A DNA stretch of 64,000 nt from Prochlorothrix hollandica PCC 9006 = CALU 1027 (lineage in GTDB: Bacteria > Cyanobacteriota > Cyanobacteriia > Prochlorotrichales > Prochlorotrichaceae), in contig NZ_KB235941.1 of the NCBI RefSeq assembly GCF_000332315.1, forward strand, positions 879,202 to 943,201, given 5' to 3'. Below the pieces are notes generated by a model, which was not told where the DNA came from, did not search any database, and saw only the letters and a list, made by a program, of their open reading frames with translations. Below, one piece after another: positions 43,408 through 51,700 of the stretch; position 1 is the first letter of the stretch; each line of letters starts with the position of its first letter. Position numbers and translations under genes: made by a program.

Positions 43408-43670
43408 GGCGCATGTCAGGGTTGGGGGGGTGCATCGTAGGGGCGAAGCATGGGCGGCAAAACTTGGGGCGATCACCCAGAGAATACCTGCGCCCATGCT
43501 TCGCCCGTACCCAAAATGGGGGCATTGACCTCCCCTGATTTCAATCCGATCCTGCCCCCCCAATGACGAGATGCGCCCCAGGTTAAGCCCACCCCTAACC
43601 CCGACCCAGTGGGGAACAAGATTGTATTCCCCCCAAAATCGGGGTAAATGGGGAGCCAGAATTCTTCAAA

Positions 43671-43823
43671 GTCCCTCTCCCGTTCTGGGAGAGGGATTTA
43701 GGGTGAGGGTTTTCGGCAAAGTCCCTCTCCCGTTCTGGGAGAGGGATTTAGGGTGAGGGTCTTCGGCAAAGTCACCCCTTCCCGTTCTGGGAGAGGGATT
43801 TAGGGTGAGGGTCTTCGGCAAAG
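43671..43823. repeat. 50-bp tandem repeat with CTCTCCC/GGGAGAG hairpin
   Basis: Three units starting at 43671, 43721 and 43771 read GTCCCTCTCCCGTTCTGGGA, then GAGGGATTTAGGGTGAGGGT and CTTCGGCAAA. The array ends 42 bp before the permease ATG and separates it from its ATPase gene. With the repeat at 43349 it fills most of the 550-bp gap (43313-43865). Confidence 0.9.
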
Positions 43824-43865
43824 TCGCCCCTTGCATCATTACTTCAAGGTATCTAGGACAGGGAT

Positions 43866-44753
43866 ATGGGCCATTGGATTTTAGAGCCATTGCAATATGG
43901 CTTTATGCAGCGATCGCTGGTGGTGGCCATTGTGGTGGGCATTATCTGCGCCCTGGTGGGCAGTTACCTGATGGTGCAACGGTTGGCCCTCCTGGGGGAT
44001 GCCATCAGCCATTCCGTATTGCCCGGTTTAGCCATTGCCTTTTTGTTGGATATCAATATTTTTGTGGGGGCATTCCTAGCGGGGATCCTCAGTACGGTAT
44101 TGATTACCTGGATTCACACCCGATCGCCCATCAAAGAAGATGCCGCCATGGGCATTGTCTTTTCAGCCTTTTTTGCCCTCGGCATTACCCTGATCACCGT
44201 GATCCAAAAGGAAAACAAAATCGATCTCAACCATTTTCTCTTTGGTAATATTCTGGGGGTTACCCCTGGGGATGTGCGGGATACAGCCATTATTGCGGTG
44301 GTGATTATCACCGTAGTTGTACTGATCTACAAAGAGTTGCTGTTTTACACCTTTGATCCCCTGGGTGCCCAGGCTTCCGGTCTGCCGGTAAACCTCCTCA
44401 GCTTTGGCTTAATGGTGCTGATTGCCTTGACGGTGGTGGCCAGTCTCAAGGCTGTGGGCGTAATTTTGGTGCTATCCCTGTTAATTACCCCCAGTGCCAC
44501 CGCCTATCTCCTCGTGCCCCGTCTGCACCAAGTAATGCTACTGGGATCGGCCATTGGTACGGTGTCCAGCATCAGCGGTATGTATTTAAGCTACTGGTAC
44601 AATTTGCCCTCTGGCCCTGCCATTGTTTTAGTGGCTTCGGGATTTTTCACCCTGGCCCTGCTGTTCAGTCCCCGCCATGGTCTACTGACCCGGTTTTTGG
44701 GGCGACTATGGGGGGCGAAGGGGCTATTAAAGGGATCGAGGGAGAAGGATTGA
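43866..44753 (+). CDS. Manganese/zinc-type ABC transporter permease
   Basis: 295 residues with about eight membrane helices of the cluster-9 (MntB/ZnuB) permease family. The N-terminal ALVGSYLMVQRLALLGDAIS (about 37-56) with SHSVLPGLAIAFLL (about 56-69) is the family hallmark, and the ATPase-contact loop reads PLGAQASGLP (about 165-174). The final 20 residues are basic and variable. Likely partner of the ATPase encoded at 42491, but the second ATPase (45369) is also a candidate. No clear ribosome site at the ATG. Confidence 0.9.
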   Translation: MGHWILEPLQYGFMQRSLVVAIVVGIICALVGSYLMVQRLALLGDAISHSVLPGLAIAFLLDINIFVGAFLAGILSTVLITWIHTRSPIKEDAAMGIVFSAFFALGITLITVIQKENKIDLNHFLFGNILGVTPGDVRDTAIIAVVIITVVVLIYKELLFYTFDPLGAQASGLPVNLLSFGLMVLIALTVVASLKAVGVILVLSLLITPSATAYLLVPRLHQVMLLGSAIGTVSSISGMYLSYWYNLPSGPAIVLVASGFFTLALLFSPRHGLLTRFLGRLWGAKGLLKGSREKD

Positions 44754-44953
44754 GGGCGCGGGAACCATGCTCCTACCGGGTTTTGGTCGGTGTAGGGGTC
44801 AGGTTTCCTGACCCTGCGGGGTGAACTTTCCGAGAGTTTTACTCAAATAATGCTGTTTGGGGATGGAGATCGCTAGCATCTGTTGGCCTGGGTCGTGATG
44901 CCTAATCACATTGGCTGGATCCTGTTGAACGTTGTTCAGTCCTGGATGGGATT

Positions 44954-45132
44954 GTCGAGTTGTACTCGACCCAAAGCCGACTACAAGTCGGCTCTCCCAG
45001 GGGGATGGTCGAGTTGTACTCGACCCAAAGCCGACTACAAGTCGGCTCTCCCAGGAGGATTGTCGAGTTGTACTCGACCCAAAGCCGACTACAAGTCGGC
45101 TCTCCCAGGGGGATTGTCGAGTTGTACTCGAC
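44954..45132. repeat. Tandem dual-hairpin array, locus 2 (54-bp units)
   Basis: GTCGAGTTGTACTCGAC hairpins start at 44954, 45008, 45062 and 45116, exactly 54 bp apart; the first three are followed by AGCCGACTACAAGTCGGCT. Same hairpins as locus 1 (1951), but with a shorter linker and CCCAAAG instead of CCCGAAG. Free of variable spacers, so not CRISPR. Confidence 0.92.
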
Positions 45133-45152
45133 ATTATTGGAGTGAAACTCTC
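45109..45152 (+). repeat. 44-bp perfect inverted repeat, left arm
   Basis: From GGGGATTGTCGAGTTG to GGAGTGAAACTCTC; the reverse complement occurs without mismatch at 46430-46473. It contains the last GTCGAG hairpin of array locus 2 plus 20 bp of unrelated sequence. Confidence 0.95.
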
Positions 45153-45368
45153 GACTTCTCTGCATTGGGTAAGGATTGAGGGCGCGGAAACTCCGTAGAG
45201 ACGGGGTTTTTCGTGAAACCTTGCCGCTGTCGGGGTTTCCATGGCTCCGTGATATTACTGATAATCCTCCTGGCTGTGTTGCTGTAATTCTCCCTAAAAC
45301 TTCGTTAAACCTGAGGTGAACAGATCCGGGATCTAACGGATGGCAACTATTCTCTGATCTTTTAAGCT

Positions 45369-46232
45369 TTAGACCAGTTGCATATTCTCAAGAGTCCCAG
45401 CCCCCCAGTTGGGACTTTTTTCATGGGTAGCGGTACTGGGATCCAAACTGGGATTTAAGACACTGGGCAGAAATGTACCAGGCAGAAACGCACCAGGCAG
45501 AAACGCACCGGGCAGAAACGCACCGGGCGGTAAGCCCCAACTGTCCCCATAGGCCCGCTGGAGGTTATCCCAGGTCAACACCTGTTGGGGTCGATCGTCG
45601 GCAATAATCTGGCGATTGAGTAAAATCAGGCGATCGTAGCGGTAGAGGGATTCGTTCCAGGTGTGGCTACAGACCAGCAAGGCTTTGCCCGCCGATCGCA
45701 AGTTGGCCAGTACCTCCCATAAAATCCGCTCTGTGCGCTGATCAACCCCCGTAAAGGGTTCATCCAAGAGGAAGAGATCAGCATTTTGGGCAATGGCCCG
45801 GGCCAGGAACACCCGTTGCTGTTGTCCTCCGGAGAGTTCCCCGATCGATCGCCGTCGCAAGTCCCACAGTTCCACCTGTTCCAAGGCCGCCCTGGCCCGT
45901 TCCTGAGCCGCCCCATCAGCCTGCCACCGCCACCCCTGGGAGCAAGCCAACAGCACCGCCTGCCAGGGGGTAATGGGATAGTCCCAATCCACCTGGGAAC
46001 GCTGGGGCACATAGGCCACGGTTTTGGCTCTCCGCCGCAGCGGTTTCCCTTGCCACAACACTTGGCCTTGGCGGCGGGGCAACAGTCCTAAAATACTTTT
46101 GATTAAGGTACTTTTTCCGGCCCCATTGGGTCCAATCAGTCCTACCCACTCCTGAGGCCCAAGGCGTAGGTTGATATCGACAAGAGCAGGAACACCGGGA
46201 TAGGCGGCACTGAGGTGGCAAACGTCTAACAT
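45369..46232 (-). CDS. Zinc-type (ZnuC-like) ABC transporter ATP-binding protein
   Basis: 287 residues. Walker A GLIGPNGAGKST (about 32-43), Q-loop AYVPQRSQVDWDYP, signature LSGGQQQRVFLARAIA and Walker B LFLLDEPFTGVD are intact. The C-terminus after about 235 has tandem PGAFL units from a 15-bp repeat and then a Ser/Pro/Asn-rich tail, unlike the family. The start MLDVCHLSAAYPG at 46232 matches relatives; the frame extends upstream through repeats but is not coding there. A Zur/Fur-like palindrome sits 9 bp upstream, and a Zur-type regulator gene follows the same strand upstream. No permease follows it on this strand. Confidence 0.88.
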   Translation of the reverse strand: MLDVCHLSAAYPGVPALVDINLRLGPQEWVGLIGPNGAGKSTLIKSILGLLPRRQGQVLWQGKPLRRRAKTVAYVPQRSQVDWDYPITPWQAVLLACSQGWRWQADGAAQERARAALEQVELWDLRRRSIGELSGGQQQRVFLARAIAQNADLFLLDEPFTGVDQRTERILWEVLANLRSAGKALLVCSHTWNESLYRYDRLILLNRQIIADDRPQQVLTWDNLQRAYGDSWGLPPGAFLPGAFLPGAFLPGTFLPSVLNPSLDPSTATHEKSPNWGAGTLENMQLV

Positions 46233-46240
46233 GGGGCACA

Positions 46241-46268
46241 GGGAATAATAATCATTCTCATTATTCCC
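46241..46268. promoter_or_regulatory. Zur/Fur-like operator before the ZnuC-like gene
   Basis: A 28-bp inverted repeat GGGAATAAT ... ATTATTCCC (arms perfect). Its centre holds TAATAATCATTCTCA, one mismatch from the 7-1-7 Zur-type pattern TGAnAATnATTnTCA. It lies 9-36 bp before the ATPase ATG, so a bound repressor would block the promoter or early transcription. Strong by sequence and by the neighbouring regulator gene; not experimentally shown. Confidence 0.75.
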
Positions 46269-46334
46269 AACTTTAGCAGATGGGGGACAGAACGCTAGCA
46301 ATTTCGGAACAGATAAAAAATCGAGCATCCAGTT

Positions 46335-46382
46335 CAGTACACCTGTCAGTACACCTGTCAGTACACCTGTCAGTACACCTGA
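46335..46382. repeat. 12-bp tandem repeat CAGTACACCTGT
   Basis: Four units (last slightly changed) directly upstream of the operator region. Coding in the minus frame as G-V-L-T units, but that stretch is before the chosen start of the ATPase. Confidence 0.9.
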
Positions 46383-46429
46383 GGGCATGACACAAGTTCC
46401 TGAAGTAACGCAAACCCATACCAAAATTT

Positions 46430-46473
46430 GAGAGTTTCACTCCAATAATGTCGAGTACAACTCGACAATCCCC
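46430..46473 (-). repeat. 44-bp perfect inverted repeat, right arm
   Basis: Exact reverse complement of 45109-45152. The two arms enclose the ZnuC-like gene and its operator, about 1.28 kb between arms. Confidence 0.95.
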
Positions 46474-46580
46474 TTTAATGTCGAGTACAACTCGACAATC
46501 CCCTTGGGAGACTCGACAATCCCCCTGGGAGAGCCGACTTGTAGTCGGCTTAGGGTCGAGTACAACTCGACAATCCCATC
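46448..46580 (-). repeat. Dual-hairpin repeats, locus 3 (reverse orientation)
   Basis: GTCGAGTACAACTCGAC hairpins at 46450, about 46484 and 46555, with one AGCCGACTTGTAGTCGGCT between the last two. A rearranged, partly deleted relative of loci 1 and 2. Confidence 0.85.
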
Positions 46581-46634
46581 TCATCAAGGGTTGCAGGAGA
46601 TCTGTCAGTCAACCCGCTAGGACACCCTGGCGGG

Positions 46635-47039
46635 CTAGCCCTGGGGTACCTGGATTCCTGCTGCCTGACAGTCGGTGCAAATACCGAAAAACTCCAGGGT
46701 GTGATAGTAGATTTTGAACTGATGCTGCTGTCGCAACTGGGTTTCCAACTGATGCACCGGGCATTGATCCAGTTCTATGGAATTGCCACAGTGGAGACAG
46801 GTGAGGTGGTGGCGATCTTCGTGGCTAGAACTGTAGAGGGATTCCCCAGAGGCCAGAGTTCGCACCTGAATCGAACCCGCCAGTTTCAGCCCGTCTAAGG
46901 CGCGGTAAACTGTAGCCAGTCCCATGCCCTGCTTGCGTTGGCGCAGCTCCAGATAAAGGTCCTGGGCAGATAGGGCACGATCGCTGGCATCTAATAATTT
47001 AAGGATGCGCTCTTGGCTCCGGGTAAGATGGGGGGACAT
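46635..47039 (-). CDS. zur: Fur-family transcriptional regulator, Zur type
   Basis: 134 residues. A winged-helix DNA-binding half (about 1-80) has LSAQDLYLELRQRKQGMGLATVYRALDGL. A metal-binding dimerisation half has EDRHHLTCLHCGN (about 84-96) and FFGICTDCQ (about 118-126), the two CxxC pairs of the structural zinc site. The family controls zinc or iron uptake; the assignment to Zur rests on the adjacent ZnuC-like gene and its operator. The start is the ATG at 47039, since the family begins LTRSQE; upstream residues in frame are repeat-derived. Confidence 0.88.
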   Translation of the reverse strand: MSPHLTRSQERILKLLDASDRALSAQDLYLELRQRKQGMGLATVYRALDGLKLAGSIQVRTLASGESLYSSSHEDRHHLTCLHCGNSIELDQCPVHQLETQLRQQHQFKIYYHTLEFFGICTDCQAAGIQVPQG

Positions 47040-47499
47040 AAGGGCCAGGAATCGGAAAGGGCTAAGGAATCGAAACGGGCTTAAGGAATAGGATGGCAGA
47101 GAACCGGGCAGTCCTGCATAAAACGGCAACGCTATAGCCACCAGATCTAGCCACCAGATCTAGCCACCAGAATAGGGGACAACGCGGCGGCTGACCCAGA
47201 CGGTCACCGCCCCCCACCCCCAGGGCGATCGGTCCCTGGATCCCCTGGGACTTCCCCCATCCTCTCATTTTTCTTAAAATCCCCTTCCCTGAAGAGGGCA
47301 GAAACCCTATAATTTAGGCTGAAGGTAAAGAAACATAAATATCTCTCTCATTTCGCAACCGACTAGGATAAGGCAACCATGATTCACGGGCTAGGCGGGG
47401 TAACTTCCCCTGGCTCTGGGATTATTGTTCCCCTCCTCGGAACCGTGATGAGCCGCACTCTTACCTGTACATGAGTCAATTTCTTTGGAGTTCCCTGCA
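47040..47499. other. Divergent region zur/psbD
   Basis: Contains tandem AGCCACCAGAT units (about 47133-47175) and the psbD promoter region. The roughly 180-nt psbD leader after the TATAAT at 47308 has no recognised RNA family. Confidence 0.5.
47308..47313 (+). promoter_or_regulatory. Probable psbD -10 box (TATAAT)
   Basis: A perfect TATAAT lies about 187 bp before the psbD ATG. A good -35 is not obvious at 17 bp, consistent with an activator-dependent or light-regulated promoter. The implied long leader is common for psbD. Confidence 0.55.
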
Positions 47500-48555
47500 A
47501 TGACAACTGCAGTAGGTCGTATTAGCGATCGGGGATGGTTTGATGTCCTCGATGATTGGTTGAAGCGCGATCGCTTCGTCTTCGTGGGTTGGTCCGGATT
47601 GCTGCTCTTCCCCTGCGCCTACATGGCCATCGGGGGCTGGCTCACCGGCACCACCTTCGCCACGTCCTGGTATACCCACGGCATCGCCTCCTCCTACCTG
47701 GAAGGCTGTAACTTTCTGACCGTGGCCATCAGCACCCCCGCCGACAGCATGGGCCACGCCCTCTTGCTGCTGTGGGGACCCGAAGCCCAGGGTGCCTTTG
47801 TGCGCTGGGTTCAGTTAGGTGGTTTGTGGACCTTCACCGCCCTCCACGGTGCCTTCGCCCTGATTGGCTTCATGCTGCGTCAGTTCGAGATTGCCCGTTT
47901 GGTGGGTGTGCGTCCCTACAACGCCATCGCCTTTTCGGCCCCCATCGCCCTGTTTGTGAGCGTGTTCCTGATTTACCCCCTGGGTCAATCCAGTTGGTTC
48001 TTCGCTCCCAGCTTCGGTGTGGCGGCGATTTTCCGTTTCATTCTCTTCTTCCAAGGCTTCCATAACTGGACCTTGAACCCCTTCCACATGATGGGAGTGG
48101 CCGGTGTCTTGGGTGGAGCGTTGCTGTGCGCCATCCACGGTGCCACGGTGGAGAACACCCTGTTTGAAGATGGTGACGATGCCACCACCTTCCGGGGTTT
48201 TGAACCCACCCAGTCGGAAGAAACCTACTCCATGGTGACTGCAAACCGATTCTGGTCTCAGATTTTCGGGATTGCCTTCTCCAACAAGCGTTGGTTGCAC
48301 TTCTTCATGCTCTTTGTGCCCGTCATGGGTCTGTGGATGAGCGCCATTGGCGTGGTGGGTTTGGCTCTGAACCTGCGGTCCTATGACTTCGTTTCCCAGG
48401 AAATCCGCGCTGCGGAAGATCCTGAGTTTGAAACCTTCTACACCAAAAACATTCTGCTGAACGAGGGTCTCCGTGCCTGGATGGCTCCCCAAGATCAGCC
48501 CCACGAAAACTTTATCTTCCCCGAAGAAGTGCTACCTCGCGGTAACGCTCTCTAA
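47500..48555 (+). CDS. psbD: Photosystem II reaction centre protein D2
   Basis: D2 binds the photosystem II electron-transfer cofactors with D1 in the thylakoid membrane. The sequence [20 protein letters not shown] through LPRGNAL is full length (351 residues) with the chlorophyll and iron ligand regions [35 protein letters not shown] and [10 protein letters not shown]. The ATG at 47500 has GGAG 8-11 bp upstream. Codon bias is strong, as expected for a highly expressed gene. In most cyanobacteria a psbD copy overlaps psbC; here no psbC follows and a terminator closes the unit, so this looks like a free-standing second copy (psbD2 type). Confidence 0.98.
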   Translation: MTTAVGRISDRGWFDVLDDWLKRDRFVFVGWSGLLLFPCAYMAIGGWLTGTTFATSWYTHGIASSYLEGCNFLTVAISTPADSMGHALLLLWGPEAQGAFVRWVQLGGLWTFTALHGAFALIGFMLRQFEIARLVGVRPYNAIAFSAPIALFVSVFLIYPLGQSSWFFAPSFGVAAIFRFILFFQGFHNWTLNPFHMMGVAGVLGGALLCAIHGATVENTLFEDGDDATTFRGFEPTQSEETYSMVTANRFWSQIFGIAFSNKRWLHFFMLFVPVMGLWMSAIGVVGLALNLRSYDFVSQEIRAAEDPEFETFYTKNILLNEGLRAWMAPQDQPHENFIFPEEVLPRGNAL

Positions 48556-48642
48556 GGCGGATGCGGTTTGGCGGGGGGATAAACCTCAGGGGCATTACCC
48601 TTGTTAGCCCATGCCAATGAACCCCGCAATTTGAAACCCATG

Positions 48643-48670
48643 GGCGTAGCGATCGAGCTACGCCTTTTTT
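48643..48670 (+). terminator. Rho-independent terminator after psbD
   Basis: Perfect stem GGCGTAGC / GCTACGCC with loop GATCGA, followed by six T. It lies about 90 bp after the psbD stop codon and 40 bp before the kinase ATG. Confidence 0.92.
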
Positions 48671-48709
48671 GATGGCACCCAGCTTGTCCTCTGAGACCCC
48701 ACCAGCACC

Positions 48710-51700
48710 ATGACCCCTTTGCTTCAGGATCCCAAACTGTTGCCTGCTATCCAAACCGATGTGTTACAGGTTGCCTACGATCGCCCCGTTCTGGAGGTGA
48801 TTTTGACCATGTACCAAGCCCACAGTAGCTATGCCTTGGTGGTGGAAGCGGGCAAGCCCCTGGGGATTTTCACCGAGCGGGATTTAGTGGCGATCGCCAA
48901 CCAACCCTGGGATCTCCGCAATCAAGCCATTGGCGAGATCATGACCCATCCCGTCATCAGTTTGTCCGAGAACAGTGACCACACTCTTTTTTCCCTCCTA
49001 GCCCTGCTCCAAGACTCCCATATCCGCCACCTACCCATCACCAGCAGCAGCGGCCACCTCCTGGGGATCATCACCCTCCACAGTCTGCGACAAATTCTGG
49101 AACCCGCCGATCTGCTGCAAATGCGCCGAGTCGGGGATCTCAATCTTCGGGTGCCCCTGACGATTCTGCCCACTGCCGATTTAGCCGCCGTTGCCCACCT
49201 CATGGCTAGCCATCGCCGCAGTTGTGTGATCGTTATCGATTCCCCCAGCACAGAACACCCCTGGCGCATGAACACCATTACGCCCTTGGGGATTATCACC
49301 GAGCGGGATATTGTCCAATTTATGGCAATGGAACTGGATCTACGGGACATACCAGCCCAGGCGGTGATGAGTTCTCCCTTGATTCCCGTCTATGGGGAAA
49401 TGACCCTGTGGGATGTGAAAACCTTAATGGAGCGCCACCACATTCGGCGCTTAGTGGTGTTGGGGGAAAACCAAGGCTTGGTGGGCATTATCACCCAAAC
49501 GGACTTGATGCACGCCCTCGATCCCTTGGAAATGTTGCGCACGATCGCCGCCCTGCGGGACTCCGAACGGCAGAAAACCCAAGCACTGCGCACCAGTCAG
49601 GCCAGTTTAGCTGCCGCCCAGCGCGTAGCACGGGTTGGCAGTTGGCAGTTAAATCTAAAAAGCCAAGTCTTCGAGGGATTTGAAGAAACCTTAGCCATTT
49701 TTGGTTTAGATCCCCAGTTGACCTCCATCAGCCATGCTCAACTGCAAGCCTTGATGGGACCGGACGATCGCGCCCTCTGGCAACAAACCCTGGCGGAAGC
49801 CAGCCGCCATCAACAATGTTTCCAGGTGGACTTTCGCATCTGCCGCCCCGATGGCACCCTGCGCTATGTGGAAGCACGGGGAGAACCCCTGTTTGAGGGC
49901 GATCGATCCATGGCCCTGGATAAACTTCAGTCCCCTGACGTATTCTTTGGCACCCTTTTGGATATCACTAGCCGCAAAGTAGCGGCGATCGCCTTAGAGG
50001 AAAAGGAACAGTTTCTACGCAGTATCTATGAAGGGGCAGACGTGGGAATCGTCATTGTGGCGGTACAGGATCAAAACCCACGCTTTATTTACCAAAGGGC
50101 CAACCCCACCTATGAGCGCCTCACCTACATCAAGGAGGCACAGATCTGGGGCAAGGAACCCCAGGATCTTTGGGATCCGATCACAGCACAACAGGCCGTC
50201 ACCCACTACCAACGCTGTTTGGACAGCGGCGATCGGGTGACCTACGAAGAATGTCGCATCATCCAAGGCCAAGAACTATGCTGGCTCACCACCCTTAGCC
50301 CCCTCCGCACGAGCCAGGGGCGCATTAACCAGATCATCGTCACCATTAGTAACATTACTGCCCAAAAACAGCGGGAGCAGGCGCTACAGTTCATTGTGGA
50401 GGGTACTGCCGCCACTACCGGCCAAGCCTTTTTCCGTTCCTGTGTCTATTACTTAGCGAAAGTCTTGAATCTACGCTATGCCCTCGTGGCCCAGGTCGTG
50501 GGTTCCGTCGGCAATGCCCCACCCTCCCCTCAACCCCTTCAGCCTCAGCCTGTTGCCCATCCCGTCCCCCATAAAGTGCGCACCCTAGCCTTTTGGCAGG
50601 GGGAAGATTGGGCCGCTTCAGAAATCTATGATGTGACCAATACCCCCTGTGGCCAAACCCTCCAGGGGGATACTTGCTATTACCGTGACGGGGTGCAAGC
50701 CCACTTTCCCCAGCACCCCATCCTCCAACACTGGAACGTAGAGGGGTATTTAGGCATTCCCCTCCGCCATTCCCATGGAGAGATTTTAGGCCATTTAGCG
50801 GTCATGCACACAGAACCCCTGATCCAGGACAGTACCCAAGCCCTAATTCTCAAGATCTTTGCGGCAAGGGCAGCGGCGGAGCTGGAGCGGCAAACCATGG
50901 AGGATGCTTTGGCCGTCAGTGAGGGGCAATACCGGGACTTGGTGCAAACCGTGGATTGTATTATTCTGCGCTGTGACACTCAAGGACGAATCCGGTTTTT
51001 GAATGAGTATGGTCAGCGTTTCTTCGGGTTTAGCCTAGGGGAATTACAGGGGCGATCGGTCTTAGGCACCATTGTTCCCAGGACGGAATCCTCCGGTCGC
51101 GACTTGGCTTTTTTGATGGAGGACATTTACATCAACCCTGAACTCTATCGCTCCAATGACCATGAAAACCTCAAGGCCAACGGCGATCGGGTGTGGGTTA
51201 GCTGGCGTAATCGACCGGTGTTTAATGATCAGGGTGACTTACTGGAAATGCTGTCCATCGGTACTGATATTACGGCTCAGAAACAGGCAGAAGAAGAAAT
51301 GAAACGCCACAATGTCCAGTTGCAAAAGGCAACCCAAGAAGCCAATGCGGCTAATCGGGTTAAAAGCGAATTTCTAGCCAACATGAGCCATGAGCTACGC
51401 ACTCCCCTCAATGCTATCTTAGGCTTTAGTCAACTGTTAGCGCGGGATAATAATTTAACCGCAGATCACCATAAAAAGCTGCAAATCATCAACAACAGTG
51501 GTGAGCATTTGCTGCGGCTGATTAATGATGTCCTGGAAATGTCCAAAATCGAAGCCGGTCAGACTCAAATTACCGTAACCCCCTGTGATCTCTTTAGTCT
51601 ACTGGAAACCCTAGAGCAAATGTTTTCCCTGAAGACGAAGGCCAAGGGGTTAGTCCTGTCCTTTAGTCGCACGGCGGAGGTGCCCCGATCGGTGCTCATC

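Larger units (their letters stand above)
44754..45368. other. Gene-free spacer between facing metal-transport genes
   Basis: Contains a GGGTCAGGTTTCCTGACCC palindrome (about 44798), dual-hairpin array locus 2 (44954-45132), and the left arm of a 44-bp inverted repeat (45109-45152). Confidence 0.6.

Noticed and set aside
47815-48504. 229-codon antisense frame within psbD
   Set aside because: A shadow of the strongly biased codon use of psbD; no independent features.
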